Positions 16,101-24,256 of a stretch of 39,659 nucleotides of DNA are shown piece by piece; the first letter of the stretch is position 1, and each line of letters starts with the position of its first letter. Below the pieces are notes generated by a model. It saw nothing but the letters and a program-made list of their open reading frames with translations. It made no database searches and was not told where the DNA came from. The translations under genes were made by a program, and so were the position numbers. The DNA is from Ferruginibacter sp. (GTDB lineage: Bacteria; Bacteroidota; Bacteroidia; Chitinophagales; Chitinophagaceae), in the NCBI GenBank assembly GCA_030157685.1, contig JAOAUI010000406.1:1-39659 (forward strand), written 5' to 3'.

Positions 16101-16325
16101 GCAGGCAATACAACCAATCTTGTTTTCAAATCAGCTGCAAAAGGTACAGCCGATGTAACAGTTACTGACAGAGTTGGAAACATTGTGTTACAAAACAAAG
16201 TAACAGTTGTTGAAGGAGATAACAGAAGACAACTGGATGTGAGTAAATTACCGGCAGGAATGTATTTTGTAAAAATACAGAACGGTGATAAGACACAGGT
16301 AGCTAGGATTGTTGTGATGAAGTAA
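13116..16325 (+). CDS. Secreted zinc metalloprotease (reprolysin-like) with FnIII, PPC and T9SS sorting domains
   Basis: This 1069-aa exported protease starts with a signal peptide (MKKGLQLTFVLAMITTLGFSQ). A prodomain of about 190 residues is followed by a metzincin catalytic domain with HEVGHQLGGNH (residues 349-359, the three zinc ligands and the general base) and the Met-turn IMGYAG near 381. Downstream are an Ig/cadherin-like region (about 420-565), a further beta domain (570-670), two FnIII domains (673-763 and 765-856), and a PPC-type domain (about 859-970, GDNDYYRFVI). Last is a type A T9SS sorting domain (985-1069, FSVSPNPAGNTTNL ... LPAGMYFVKIQNG). It should cross the outer membrane through the T9SS whose parts (gldJ, porV) sit at the far end of the window. 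Substrate is unknown. It is a single-gene unit with its own terminator. Confidence 0.93.
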   Translation: MKKGLQLTFVLAMITTLGFSQSDKFWSANKEDKAGIVTDKAVARLTYPKEFKLFNLNTASLRAVLFSITGNSAVRQSTVISLPNADGGFEQFEVFEASNFEPELQARFPEIRAYSGRGITDKYATLKLSISPQGVQTMVFRTDKENEFIEPYSKDHAVYSVYKSHRNKGQLPWTCSTDEKNTFFDINSKIENTSSLTGSSTGQLKTMRLAQSCNGEYANYFGATSAAQVSLVLAAFNATLTRCNGVYEKDLALHLNLIANTTAVIYYSPATDPYSTTLSQWNAQLQSTLTANIGEANYDIGHMFGASGGGGNAGCIGCVCVNGSKGSGITSPNDGIPQGDNFDIDYVAHEVGHQLGGNHTFSMSLEGTGVNKEVGSGITIMGYAGITSQDVAPHSIDIFHEASIAQIQANLATKTCPVSVTMTANHAPVIAAVSNYTIPISTPFALTGSATDAENDPLTYCWEQNDNSTVSGASSVASPTKASGPNWLSFPATVSGTRTFPKLSTILAGLNVTPPLPGGDAGANIEALSSVSRTLNFRVTVRDNNPYVAGSTIGQTAFTDAVVTVSNTSGPFAVTAPNTAVTWAGGSAQTITWSVNNTTAAPVSCANVKISLSTDGGQTFPTVLAASTPNDGTESLVIPVGASTTARIKVEAVGNIFFDISNTNFTIGGAVSCGDATGLTSSAIGDNTATISWNTVANAISYAVDYKLNSSGTWISFATAQTGTSANLTGLTQGSLYDWRVQATCSAGSGNFVAAQFTTTAPFICNAPGGLSSSAITSSGATVSWTAVSGAVSYDVDYKLASAGTWTNSITGTTSTSRSITGLAATSLYDWRVRTNCTAGSSAYAQAQFTTAAVSTCPGIYDVSTNGSASGAALIPFNTDIKGLISPSGDNDYYRFVITTGGTATVTLSTLPADYDLRIYRSNGTSQVAASSNGGTTSETITRTYTAGTYYARVFGYQNANNATNCYTLRVQLGTASRGAEELFVNNDFSVSPNPAGNTTNLVFKSAAKGTADVTVTDRVGNIVLQNKVTVVEGDNRRQLDVSKLPAGMYFVKIQNGDKTQVARIVVMK

Positions 16326-16344
16326 TAATAAGCTAATGCTTAAT

Positions 16345-16377
16345 AAAAGGGGTTGCAATTTTGCAGCCCCTTTTTTT
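16345..16377 (+). terminator. Rho-independent terminator after the metalloprotease gene
   Basis: Stem AAAAGGGGTTGCA / TGCAGCCCCTTTT (one G-T pair) with an ATTT loop, followed by more T. It overlaps the N-terminal extension proposed by the ORF track for the next gene, which is one reason to reject that start. Confidence 0.9.
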
Positions 16378-16412
16378 GTAATTTACAGAAGGATATAAAA
16401 ATTAAAAGACAA

Positions 16413-17876
16413 ATGACTTCATCTGAAAAAATTATAGTAAGCACTTTTTTATGTTTGATTTTTATTCTCAATACTAAAAAAATAACGGCACAGCAACAGG
16501 CCTATTTTCCTGATCCTGATACAGCCATCCAACACCGGCTGGAAGAATGGCAAGACCTCAAATTCGGTTTACTGGTGCATTGGGGAACTTACAGCCAATG
16601 GGGCATTGTAGAAAGCTGGAGCATTTGCCCGGAAGACTTAAGCTGGGCCACAGGAGCCAGGAAAGCAGGTGTAGCAGATAATTATACTGATTATGTAAAG
16701 GCCTACGAAAATCTTAAAACAACTTTTAACCCGGTAAAGTTCGATCCTGAAAAATGGGCAGCAGCAGCTAAAGATGCCGGGATGAAATATGTTGTGTTCA
16801 CCACCAAACACCATGATGGGTTTTGTATGTTCGACAGCAAATACACCGATTATAAGATCACTGATAAGAATTGTCCTTTCTCAACCAACCCAAAAGCTAA
16901 TGTTGCCAAAGAGATTTTTTCTGCATTCAGAAAAGAAAATTTCTGGGTGGGTGCATACTTTTCCAAACCCGACTGGCATTCGGATACTTACTGGTGGAAA
17001 CAGTTTCCGGTGAGCGATCGTAATGCCAACTACGCCATTCAAAAATATCCTGAGCAATGGAAAAAGTTTACCGACTATACCCATAACCAGGTTAATGAAC
17101 TGGTTAGTGATTATGGAAAGATTGATATACTCTGGCTGGATGGGGGATGGGTACGTAAAAAAACTGAGGAGGAAGTAAAGAATGAATTATTTGAAACTTA
17201 TGAGGGTAGTCGCTGGACCCGTAACCCGCAGAGCCAGGATATTGATATGCGCCGTTTGGTAAAGGAAGCAAGAGCAAAACAACCAAAGATGATCGTTGTT
17301 GACCGGGCAGTGCCGGGCGAGCAACAAAATTATCTTACACCCGAGCAACACATACCTGATACAGGTTTGCCCTATCCATGGGAAACCTGTATGACGATGG
17401 CCACCAGCTGGAGTTATGTGCCCAATGATGTTTATAAACCAACCAATGAGATCATTGAAAAATTAGTTGACATTGTAAGTAAAGGAGGTAATTATTTGCT
17501 GAATATTGGCCCGGGACCTGATGGAGAACTGGATGCAGTTGCTTATCAACGATTGAAAGAGATCGGCAGCTGGATGAAAACAAATGGAGAAGCGATCTAT
17601 AGCAGCAGGATGTTTACTGTTTTCAGCGAAGGAGAAAAAATACGCTTCACACAATCGAAAGATGAAAAAACCCGGTACGTATTTCTTTTTGATTTTCCGG
17701 AAGATAAAATAACACTTACAAAAATCCCATTTTCTAAAACTGATAAAGTACAGTTGTTGGGAAGTAATAAGCAACTTGCCTGGAAACAAACTGCGGCAGG
17801 CATTGATATAATAATTCCTGCGGCATTAAAAACAACTACTGATCATGTGTGGGTTTTAAAGGTTAAATCCAATTGA
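16413..17876 (+). CDS. GH29 alpha-L-fucosidase (first copy)
   Basis: This is an exported retaining alpha-L-fucosidase of family GH29, about 487 aa. The start at ATG 16413 gives a signal peptide (SEKIIVSTFLCLIFILNTKKITAQ). The track start at 16353 would translate through the upstream terminator. Family motifs: the N-terminal FGLLVHWGTYSQWG, YVVFTTKHHDGFCMFDS, and DILWLDGGW with nucleophile D243. Also WSYVPNDVYKP and GGNYLLNIGPGPDGELD at the end of the catalytic barrel. A short beta-sandwich follows. It heads a three-gene unit with a GH3 enzyme and a second GH29. The acid/base residue varies in this family and I did not assign it. Substrate linkage cannot be read from sequence. Confidence 0.93.
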   Translation: MTSSEKIIVSTFLCLIFILNTKKITAQQQAYFPDPDTAIQHRLEEWQDLKFGLLVHWGTYSQWGIVESWSICPEDLSWATGARKAGVADNYTDYVKAYENLKTTFNPVKFDPEKWAAAAKDAGMKYVVFTTKHHDGFCMFDSKYTDYKITDKNCPFSTNPKANVAKEIFSAFRKENFWVGAYFSKPDWHSDTYWWKQFPVSDRNANYAIQKYPEQWKKFTDYTHNQVNELVSDYGKIDILWLDGGWVRKKTEEEVKNELFETYEGSRWTRNPQSQDIDMRRLVKEARAKQPKMIVVDRAVPGEQQNYLTPEQHIPDTGLPYPWETCMTMATSWSYVPNDVYKPTNEIIEKLVDIVSKGGNYLLNIGPGPDGELDAVAYQRLKEIGSWMKTNGEAIYSSRMFTVFSEGEKIRFTQSKDEKTRYVFLFDFPEDKITLTKIPFSKTDKVQLLGSNKQLAWKQTAAGIDIIIPAALKTTTDHVWVLKVKSN

Positions 17877-17892
17877 TAAAATAAATGTCATT

Positions 17893-20052
17893 TTGAAAAA
17901 GAGTTTTATTTTTTATTTGCTGTTGTTTTCTGCGACCAGATTATTGGCTCAATCTCCTGCCTATCTTAATTTATCATTGCCTTTGGAAACCCGTGTGCAG
18001 GATCTTTTGAAGCAGATGACTATTGAAGAAAAAGCGTCTCAAATAAATAATACTTCACCGGCAATCAGCCGTTTAAAAATCCCTGCATATAATTGGTGGA
18101 ACGAAGCCCTGCATGGCGTTGCCCGTGCAGGCCTGGCCACATCTTTTCCGCAACCAATAGGTTTGGCGGCAACATTTAATGATAAAGCCATTTATAAAAT
18201 GGGTGTTATGGTCAGTGATGAAGCCAGGGCAAAGTACAACCAGTTTCAGCGTGAAGGAAAACATGGTTTGTATGAGGGCCTGACTTTTTATTCGCCCAAC
18301 ATTAATATTTTTCGAGATCCACGCTGGGGGCGTGGCCATGAAACATTTGGTGAAGATACTTATCTAACCGGTACCATGGGTGTTGCTTTTGTAAAAGCTA
18401 TGCAGGGCGATGATCCGAATTATTTTAAAACCATTTGTACGGCTAAACATTTTGCGGTACACAGTGGCCCCGAACCTACCCGCCATGAGCTTGATGTTAA
18501 ACCACTTAAAAAAGATTTATGGGAAACTTATTTACCTGCTTTTAAAATGCTGGCGCAGCAGGGAAAGGTTTATTCATTTATGTGTGCCTACAACAGGCTG
18601 TATGGTGAGCCTTGCTGCAGCGATCCTTTTTTATTGACTGAGATACTGAGAAAAAAATGGGGCTTCAACGGTTTTGTTGCAACAGATTGTGGTGCAGTTT
18701 GGGATATGTTTATGTATCATCACACCGCAAAAGATTCTGTTGAAGGGATGGCAAAAGCTATCAGGGCCGGGGTTGATAATCATTGCATGGGTTATGTGGG
18801 TGCTGTTATTCCTGCAATAAAACAAGGTCTGTTAAAAGAATCGGAATTAGATACGGCTGTAGCAAGATTATTAAGGGCAAGATTTAAGCTGGGGATGTTT
18901 GATGCAGAAAAATTAAATCCTTACGCCTCAATACCATACAGCGTTGTAAATAATGAAGAGCACAGAAAATATGCACTGGAACTGGCTAAGCAATCAATAG
19001 TGTTGCTGAAAAACAGAAACAATATTCTTCCTTTATCAAAAAAAATAAAAACAATAGCTGTTATTGGCCCCAATGCAGCTGATGCAGAAATTGCTTTGGG
19101 AAATTATAATGGAGAACCGGCGCATGTAAGTACCGTGCTGGAAGGAATAAAAAATGTGTTGGGAAAAAATGCAGTGGTTAATTATCAGAAAGGCTGTTAC
19201 ATTGTTGATACAATAAACTATAACCGTGAAAAAGATTTTAAGCCTGCAATAGAGGCTGCTGCCGGTGCTGATGTAATTGTTTTTGTTGGGGGTATTTCGC
19301 CAAGATTGGAAGGCGAGGCATTGCAGGTTAGCATTGATGGATTTAATGGGGGAGATAAAACAAATCTTGATTTGCCGGCTGTGCAAACGGCTTTATTAAA
19401 AGAGTTGAAAAAAACTGGTAAGCCTATTATATTGGTTTTAATGAACGGCAGTGCGCTTTCCATTAACTGGGAAAATGAGAATATAGAAGGCATTATTGAA
19501 GCATGGTACGGTGGAGAAGCTGCAGGGCAGGCTGTAGCTAATGTGTTGTTTGGAGATTATAATCCTTCGGGAAGGTTACCGGTTACTTTTTATAAATCCA
19601 TTAATGATATACCGGCTTTTGATGATTATGCCATGAAAGGAAAAACATATCGCTATTGCGAAAAACCGGTTTTGTATCCTTTTGGTTTTGGGTTGAGCTA
19701 TACAAAATTTACCTACACCAAATTGCAATTATCATCGCCCATATTGAATAAAAAAATAGCCATAACTGCCACGCTGAAAAATACCGGCAACCGGGATGGA
19801 GATGAAGTTGTGCAGCTATATATTCATCAACAGGGCCAGGAAGCCATTAAAGAACTGAAAGGGTATCAGCGGGTGCATTTAAAGAAAGGCGAGATAAAGG
19901 ACGTACTATTTTTTTTGAACCCGGATGATGTGTTACATTATAATCCTGTTAAAGATCAACAGGAAGCCTTGCCAGGAAAAGTAGACCTGATGATCGGATC
20001 TTCTTCACAGGATATAAGACTGAAGTTTTATGTTATGCTAAAAAATAACTGA
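17893..20052 (+). CDS. GH3 glycoside hydrolase (beta-xylosidase/beta-glucosidase type)
   Basis: This 719-aa exported GH3 enzyme has a signal peptide (KKSFIFYLLLFSATRLLAQ), an N-terminal barrel, the alpha/beta sandwich and a C-terminal FnIII-like domain (from about 610, ITATLKNTGNRDGDEVVQLYI). Motifs: YNWWNEALHGVARAG, RDPRWGRGHETFGEDTYLTG, and FVATDCGAVWDM with nucleophile D265. The YNWWNEALHGVA motif is typical of the GH3 branch holding beta-xylosidases and arabinosidases, so xylosidase activity is my first guess. The start codon is TTG: an ATG eight bases upstream runs into TGA after three codons, and no in-frame ATG gives the signal peptide. Its stop overlaps the next start (TGATG), so translation is coupled with the second GH29. 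Confidence 0.93.
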   Translation: MKKSFIFYLLLFSATRLLAQSPAYLNLSLPLETRVQDLLKQMTIEEKASQINNTSPAISRLKIPAYNWWNEALHGVARAGLATSFPQPIGLAATFNDKAIYKMGVMVSDEARAKYNQFQREGKHGLYEGLTFYSPNINIFRDPRWGRGHETFGEDTYLTGTMGVAFVKAMQGDDPNYFKTICTAKHFAVHSGPEPTRHELDVKPLKKDLWETYLPAFKMLAQQGKVYSFMCAYNRLYGEPCCSDPFLLTEILRKKWGFNGFVATDCGAVWDMFMYHHTAKDSVEGMAKAIRAGVDNHCMGYVGAVIPAIKQGLLKESELDTAVARLLRARFKLGMFDAEKLNPYASIPYSVVNNEEHRKYALELAKQSIVLLKNRNNILPLSKKIKTIAVIGPNAADAEIALGNYNGEPAHVSTVLEGIKNVLGKNAVVNYQKGCYIVDTINYNREKDFKPAIEAAAGADVIVFVGGISPRLEGEALQVSIDGFNGGDKTNLDLPAVQTALLKELKKTGKPIILVLMNGSALSINWENENIEGIIEAWYGGEAAGQAVANVLFGDYNPSGRLPVTFYKSINDIPAFDDYAMKGKTYRYCEKPVLYPFGFGLSYTKFTYTKLQLSSPILNKKIAITATLKNTGNRDGDEVVQLYIHQQGQEAIKELKGYQRVHLKKGEIKDVLFFLNPDDVLHYNPVKDQQEALPGKVDLMIGSSSQDIRLKFYVMLKNN

Positions 20053-21473
20053 TGAAAAAAGTGTTGATTTTGATAACGTGCCTGAGCCCTTTTTTTTTGC
20101 TGGCACAGAAGGAGGTTCCCAGGCCCACCAAAGCCCAACTTGCCTGGCATGACATGGAATTTTATCTCTTCATGCATTTTGGCCCCAATACTTTTACCGA
20201 CCTGGAATGGGGAAAGGGAAATGAAAAGGAGGAAGTCTTTAACCCCACTGATTTAGATTGTGAACAATGGTGCCGCATTGCAAAGGCGTCTGGTGCAAAA
20301 GGAATTATCATCACTGCCAAGCACCACGATGGCTTTTGTTTGTGGCCGAGTAAATTTTCAAGACACACAGTTAGAGAAAGCAAATGGAAGGATGGAAAAG
20401 GAGATGTGCTTAAAGAATTATCTGCAGCCTGTAAAAAATATGGCTTGAAATTCGGTGTATATATTTCTCCCTGGGATCGGAATCATCCTGATTACGGAAC
20501 TTCAACATACAACAATGTTTTTGTAAACATGATGAAGGAGATATTTACGAATTACGGACCCATTTGGGAGCTTTGGTGGGATGGTGCAAATGGCGAAGGG
20601 CCAAATGGGAAAAGGCAAGTTTATGATTGGCATCGTTTTGAAAAAACTGTTCATGAACTTTCACCCAATACAGTTGTGTTCAGCGATATTGGTCCCGACA
20701 TCCGCTGGGTAGGAAATGAACAGGGCTTTGCAGGAAAGACTAACTGGAATTTATTAGACACAGCCGGATTTACAAGGGGTGCAGGCGCACCATCACAGGA
20801 TACTTTGAACAGTGGGAACGTAAATGGCAAGAGCTGGATACCGGCCGAATGCGACGTAAGCATCAGGCCGGGATGGTTTTACCACAAGGCAGAAGACAGT
20901 AAAGTAAAAACACCGGAACAATTATTCAGTCTTTATTTAAAAAGCGTTGGGCGTGGTGCCAATTTATTATTGAATGTACCGCCGGATGGGAGAGGTTTGA
21001 TAACTGATTATGATTCGGCAGCGTTGGTGGGGTTTAATAAATTACGTTCGGAAAATTTAATTAATAACCTCTTCAAAAAAGCAACCACCTATCATCTTTT
21101 TCATGGAATTTTAAAAAAGGCACCAGCATTAAGTGATGGTAATTATAAAACAGTTGAGCCTGTTACGGAAGCTGTTCAGGAGTCGGTAGGCGTTGAGCTT
21201 AAAATGAAACAAAACAAGAAAGTAAATTGTATTGTGTTGAATGAGGATATTTCAAATGGCCAGCATTGCAGTAAATTTAAATTGCTGCTGTTTAATAGCA
21301 AGGATGAATTGGTGAAAGAAATTTATGGAACGACTATTGGTAAAAAACGGATCATCACATTTCCGGCAGTTTCTATCAATACTATCGAATTGACTATTGA
21401 ACAACAAAACAATTCAACCGGTATAAGTGAGATAGAGGCTTATTTAATTGATGAGAAGTTGATTGAAAAATAA
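20052..21473 (+). CDS. GH29 alpha-L-fucosidase (second copy)
   Basis: This is a second exported GH29 enzyme, 473 aa, with signal peptide MKKVLILITCLSPFFLLAQ. It is only distantly similar to the first GH29: compare FYLFMHFGPNTFTDLEWG with FGLLVHWGTYSQWG. It carries KGIIITAKHHDGFCLWPS, PIWELWWDGANGEG with nucleophile D177, and RGANLLLNVPPDGRGLI. That set fits the GH29 branch with 'WWDGAN', often acting on alpha-1,3/1,4 branched fucose, though this is inference. After the barrel, residues about 355-473 form a beta domain resembling an F5/8 type C (discoidin-like) sugar-binding module (VNCIVLNEDISNGQHCSKF...INTIELTIEQQ). It overlaps the GH3 stop by one base and ends one base before the convergent enoyl-CoA hydratase stop. 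Confidence 0.92.
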   Translation: MKKVLILITCLSPFFLLAQKEVPRPTKAQLAWHDMEFYLFMHFGPNTFTDLEWGKGNEKEEVFNPTDLDCEQWCRIAKASGAKGIIITAKHHDGFCLWPSKFSRHTVRESKWKDGKGDVLKELSAACKKYGLKFGVYISPWDRNHPDYGTSTYNNVFVNMMKEIFTNYGPIWELWWDGANGEGPNGKRQVYDWHRFEKTVHELSPNTVVFSDIGPDIRWVGNEQGFAGKTNWNLLDTAGFTRGAGAPSQDTLNSGNVNGKSWIPAECDVSIRPGWFYHKAEDSKVKTPEQLFSLYLKSVGRGANLLLNVPPDGRGLITDYDSAALVGFNKLRSENLINNLFKKATTYHLFHGILKKAPALSDGNYKTVEPVTEAVQESVGVELKMKQNKKVNCIVLNEDISNGQHCSKFKLLLFNSKDELVKEIYGTTIGKKRIITFPAVSINTIELTIEQQNNSTGISEIEAYLIDEKLIEK

Positions 21474-21474
21474 A

Positions 21475-22272
21475 TTACCTGCCTTTAAATTCGGCTTTTC
21501 TTTTTTCCAGAAATGCTGTAGTACCTTCTTTCATATCTTCTGTAATAAAGCAATCGCCAAAGGCTTCCACTTCTTTGTCGTAACCACTTTTGCCATTGGT
21601 GTAGGCACTGTCGCTAACAACGGCTACATTAACACACTCTATAATTTTGCCAATGGCAATGGGAGCTTTGCTCATAATAACATTCAAAATATCTTTTGTT
21701 CTTTCCAGCAAACTTTCAGCTGTACAAACATGATTAACTAAACCCAATTGCAATGCTTCATTGGCATCAATTAAATGAGCTGTCATTTGCAGTTCCATAC
21801 TTTTTCCCTTTCCAACCAGTTGGGTGAGGCGCTGCGTACCGCCGTAGCCGGGTATCAATCCTAAATTAACTTCTGGTTGGCCAAACTTTGCATTTTCGCT
21901 GCACAGCCTGAAGTGGCAGGCCATGGCCAGTTCGCAACCGCCGCCCAGTGCAAAACCATTTACAGCAGCAACAATTGGTTTTTTACAATTCTCTATTTTA
22001 AAAAAAACATCCTGCCCTCTTTTAGCAAGTGCCATTGCTTCATCTTTATTCAATCCGCTAAACTCGGTAATATCTGCACCGGCAACAAATGCTTTGGGGC
22101 CGGCGCCGGTAATAACAGCACATTTAATTTGAGGATTGCTGCTAATCTCGTTAACTGCATTATCAAGGTCGGTAAAAACCTGTTTATTTAAGGCGTTTAA
22201 TTTGTCGGGCCGGTTGATAGTGATGGTATATATTCCGTTTTCTAAATCGGCAAGCAATGTTTGATAAGACAT
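21475..22272 (-). CDS. Enoyl-CoA hydratase/isomerase (crotonase family)
   Basis: This 265-aa crotonase-fold enzyme hydrates 2-enoyl-CoA, as in fatty acid or branched amino acid oxidation. The CoA-binding and oxyanion-hole segment FVAGADITEFSG is present, and both catalytic glutamates are in place: one in ALGGGCELAMAC and one in FGQPEVNLGLIPGYGGTQRL. This argues for a true hydratase rather than an isomerase or dehalogenase. The track start fits the family length. It is convergent with the second fucosidase, with only one base between stop codons and no separate terminator. It lies 52 bases downstream of the transglutaminase gene on the same strand, so it may ride on that operon, though a functional link is not evident. 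Confidence 0.93.
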   Translation of the reverse strand: MSYQTLLADLENGIYTITINRPDKLNALNKQVFTDLDNAVNEISSNPQIKCAVITGAGPKAFVAGADITEFSGLNKDEAMALAKRGQDVFFKIENCKKPIVAAVNGFALGGGCELAMACHFRLCSENAKFGQPEVNLGLIPGYGGTQRLTQLVGKGKSMELQMTAHLIDANEALQLGLVNHVCTAESLLERTKDILNVIMSKAPIAIGKIIECVNVAVVSDSAYTNGKSGYDKEVEAFGDCFITEDMKEGTTAFLEKRKAEFKGR

Positions 22273-22324
22273 AATTTATTTTTTGTAAAAATAATAATAA
22301 GACCCGAACATGCATTGGGCTTTT

Positions 22325-23287
22325 TTACTGCTGCTGTTGCTGCATTTCCAGGAAACGCTGGTATGAGTTATTGGTTACTGCAGGATTTTTAGAAGTATAA
22401 CTAAAGGTTGGCGCCGCATCACTTTCTTCCGGCGATTTTTGATTGCCATTGTTAATTACTACCGACACTTCTAATGTATGCTCCGATGAGCCTTTATATG
22501 TTCCTTTCACCGGTGTGCAATCAGAAAAATTTCTTCCAATGGCAAGACGTACGTGGCGATCGCTAACAATGCAATTGTTTGTGGGGTCAAGGCCAAGCCA
22601 GCCAAAAAATGGAATGTAAGCTTCCACCCATGCATGCGTTGCACCTTCGCCACGCATTTCCCGGTCTTTGGGGCATATATAGCCGCTTACATATCTTGCC
22701 GGAATACTGATCATGTGTAACATCACCAGCAGTACATGTGCAAAATCCTGGCAAACACCGGCCTTTAATTTCAATATCTCATCCACTTTGGTTTCAATAT
22801 TGGTAACTCCTTTCTTGTACTCAAAATTATTGTACACGTATTCCGATAAAATATTTGCATTTACCAGAGGAGATTTTGAAGTATCAACAATACCTGAAAG
22901 AAATTTTTGTATTTCTTCATCGGCAGCAAATTTTTCACGATACATAAAATCCATGTATGGAAAAATGCCGCACATTTTGCTTAGTTCTTCCCATTGCAGT
23001 GCGGGGGCAATGTCATCAATCGGAGTAATAACAGGTGTTGTACTTACAACTATATCCGATTGTATGGTTAATTCATTATGTGGTGCCACAACAGAAAAAA
23101 CGCCAATCTTATTTTCAAAGAAATCTGTAAATACTTCAATAGCAGGATCATTGGTTACTTTTAGCTCATGACTTTTTACTATTTGCAAACTGTCGTTGAT
23201 AGGATAGAGCATGATCTGGTTGCTGCAGTCAATAACTGTAGAAGTGTAGGTGTAACGGGTAATATGTTTAATGTGATAATCAGCCAT
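22325..23287 (-). CDS. Transglutaminase-like cysteine protease family protein
   Basis: This 320-aa protein has the bacterial transglutaminase N-terminal beta domain (about 1-90, IKHITRYTYTSTVIDCSNQIMLYP). A transglutaminase core follows, with the catalytic triad visible: Cys near 178 in KAGVCQDFAHVLL, His in THAWVEAY, and Asp in LGLDPTNN. A Gln-rich C-terminal tail ends the protein. No signal peptide is seen, so it acts in the cytoplasm. It is the third gene of a minus-strand operon with an ATP-grasp and an alpha-E protein, six bases after the latter. In this conserved cluster the family is thought to act as a peptidase or amide-forming enzyme in a peptide-synthesis or tagging system; the substrate is unknown. 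Confidence 0.9.
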   Translation of the reverse strand: MADYHIKHITRYTYTSTVIDCSNQIMLYPINDSLQIVKSHELKVTNDPAIEVFTDFFENKIGVFSVVAPHNELTIQSDIVVSTTPVITPIDDIAPALQWEELSKMCGIFPYMDFMYREKFAADEEIQKFLSGIVDTSKSPLVNANILSEYVYNNFEYKKGVTNIETKVDEILKLKAGVCQDFAHVLLVMLHMISIPARYVSGYICPKDREMRGEGATHAWVEAYIPFFGWLGLDPTNNCIVSDRHVRLAIGRNFSDCTPVKGTYKGSSEHTLEVSVVINNGNQKSPEESDAAPTFSYTSKNPAVTNNSYQRFLEMQQQQQ

Positions 23288-23293
23288 AATTTT

Positions 23294-24226
23294 TTATGTA
23301 TTTCCGAAATATGATTTGTTGAATGTTGAAGCAATTTCTAAAAGCTCATTTCTGGTTTGGGGTAAAAATTCTTTAAGCAGTTTACTGTTGTTTGTAAGAT
23401 TACTATATTTAATATTGTTACTGCACCGCCCAATTAAAAATTCAAGTTGTGCAAAATTTTCCGGCTTGCTTTCTGTTTTTAATCTTTCAAAATAGCGTGA
23501 TAACCTGTTTAGAGAATATAATAAGGAATGTGGAAAATCTGTATTGTACAAAACGTGTTGTATCACCAGGCCTGCATCCAGCGTGCCCCTGTTTCTTTTA
23601 TTGTATAATTCGTAGCCGGATAAAGAATATAATAAAAAACGCCAGCTTGGATCATCAGCATATTTCTCCAGGTCGTAATCGTATTCTTTTAGTTTGATGG
23701 TGAGCAGGTCGATGGTGATGATTGCTCTTGAAAGAAAGCGCCCGATATTTAAGAAATTAAAACTCTGTTCACGGGCCATGGTAATGTCAACTGTACCATT
23801 GTATAACATGCCATGTCGTATCAGCAGATCCAGCGATGTAATGGGATCGCCGCTGCGGATATTTTTTTCAATATCGGCTTCCCGTATCAGGTGATAATAT
23901 TCATTCAGGCAAAGCCAAACTTCTTTGGTAATATGGTCCTGAACCGATCTTGCGTTTTCTCTTGCACGGGTAATATTATTGATGATGGAAGCATTGTTAT
24001 CTCTGTCAATAATTAAATGTTCCAGCACTTTGGGCGAATCTCTTTCAATAAGTTTGTATTCTGCTTCGGGTTTATCGCTGTAAATCTGTAAAACAGAATT
24101 CCAGCTAAAATCATTTATCTCATCCTGCGAAGAAACGTACTTGGTATGCAACATGCGTAACATGCGGTTGGTGCGTTCCATATATCTTGCCATCCAGAAA
24201 ATTGATTCGGCTACTCTACTCAGCAT
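23294..24226 (-). CDS. Alpha-E domain-containing protein (DUF403)
   Basis: This 310-aa, all-helical protein carries the alpha-E hallmark at its N-terminus, MLSRVAESIFWMARYMERTNRM, where the repeated acidic and aromatic residues give the family its name. It is cytoplasmic, with no signal peptide. Members of this family almost always sit between a circularly permuted ATP-grasp and a transglutaminase, as here. They are proposed in comparative-genomics work on amidoligases to be part of a peptide-ligating system. The biochemical role is not established, so the call rests on the motif and the neighbours. Spacing is 30 bases after the ATP-grasp gene and 6 bases before the transglutaminase gene. Confidence 0.9.
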   Translation of the reverse strand: MLSRVAESIFWMARYMERTNRMLRMLHTKYVSSQDEINDFSWNSVLQIYSDKPEAEYKLIERDSPKVLEHLIIDRDNNASIINNITRARENARSVQDHITKEVWLCLNEYYHLIREADIEKNIRSGDPITSLDLLIRHGMLYNGTVDITMAREQSFNFLNIGRFLSRAIITIDLLTIKLKEYDYDLEKYADDPSWRFLLYSLSGYELYNKRNRGTLDAGLVIQHVLYNTDFPHSLLYSLNRLSRYFERLKTESKPENFAQLEFLIGRCSNNIKYSNLTNNSKLLKEFLPQTRNELLEIASTFNKSYFGNT

Positions 24227-24256
24227 TTTTATTCAGTTAGTTTTGTATTTCTAAAT

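Noticed and set aside
16353-16412. N-terminal extension of the first fucosidase
   Set aside because: It runs through the terminator hairpin of the protease gene and spoils the signal peptide; ATG 16413 is better.
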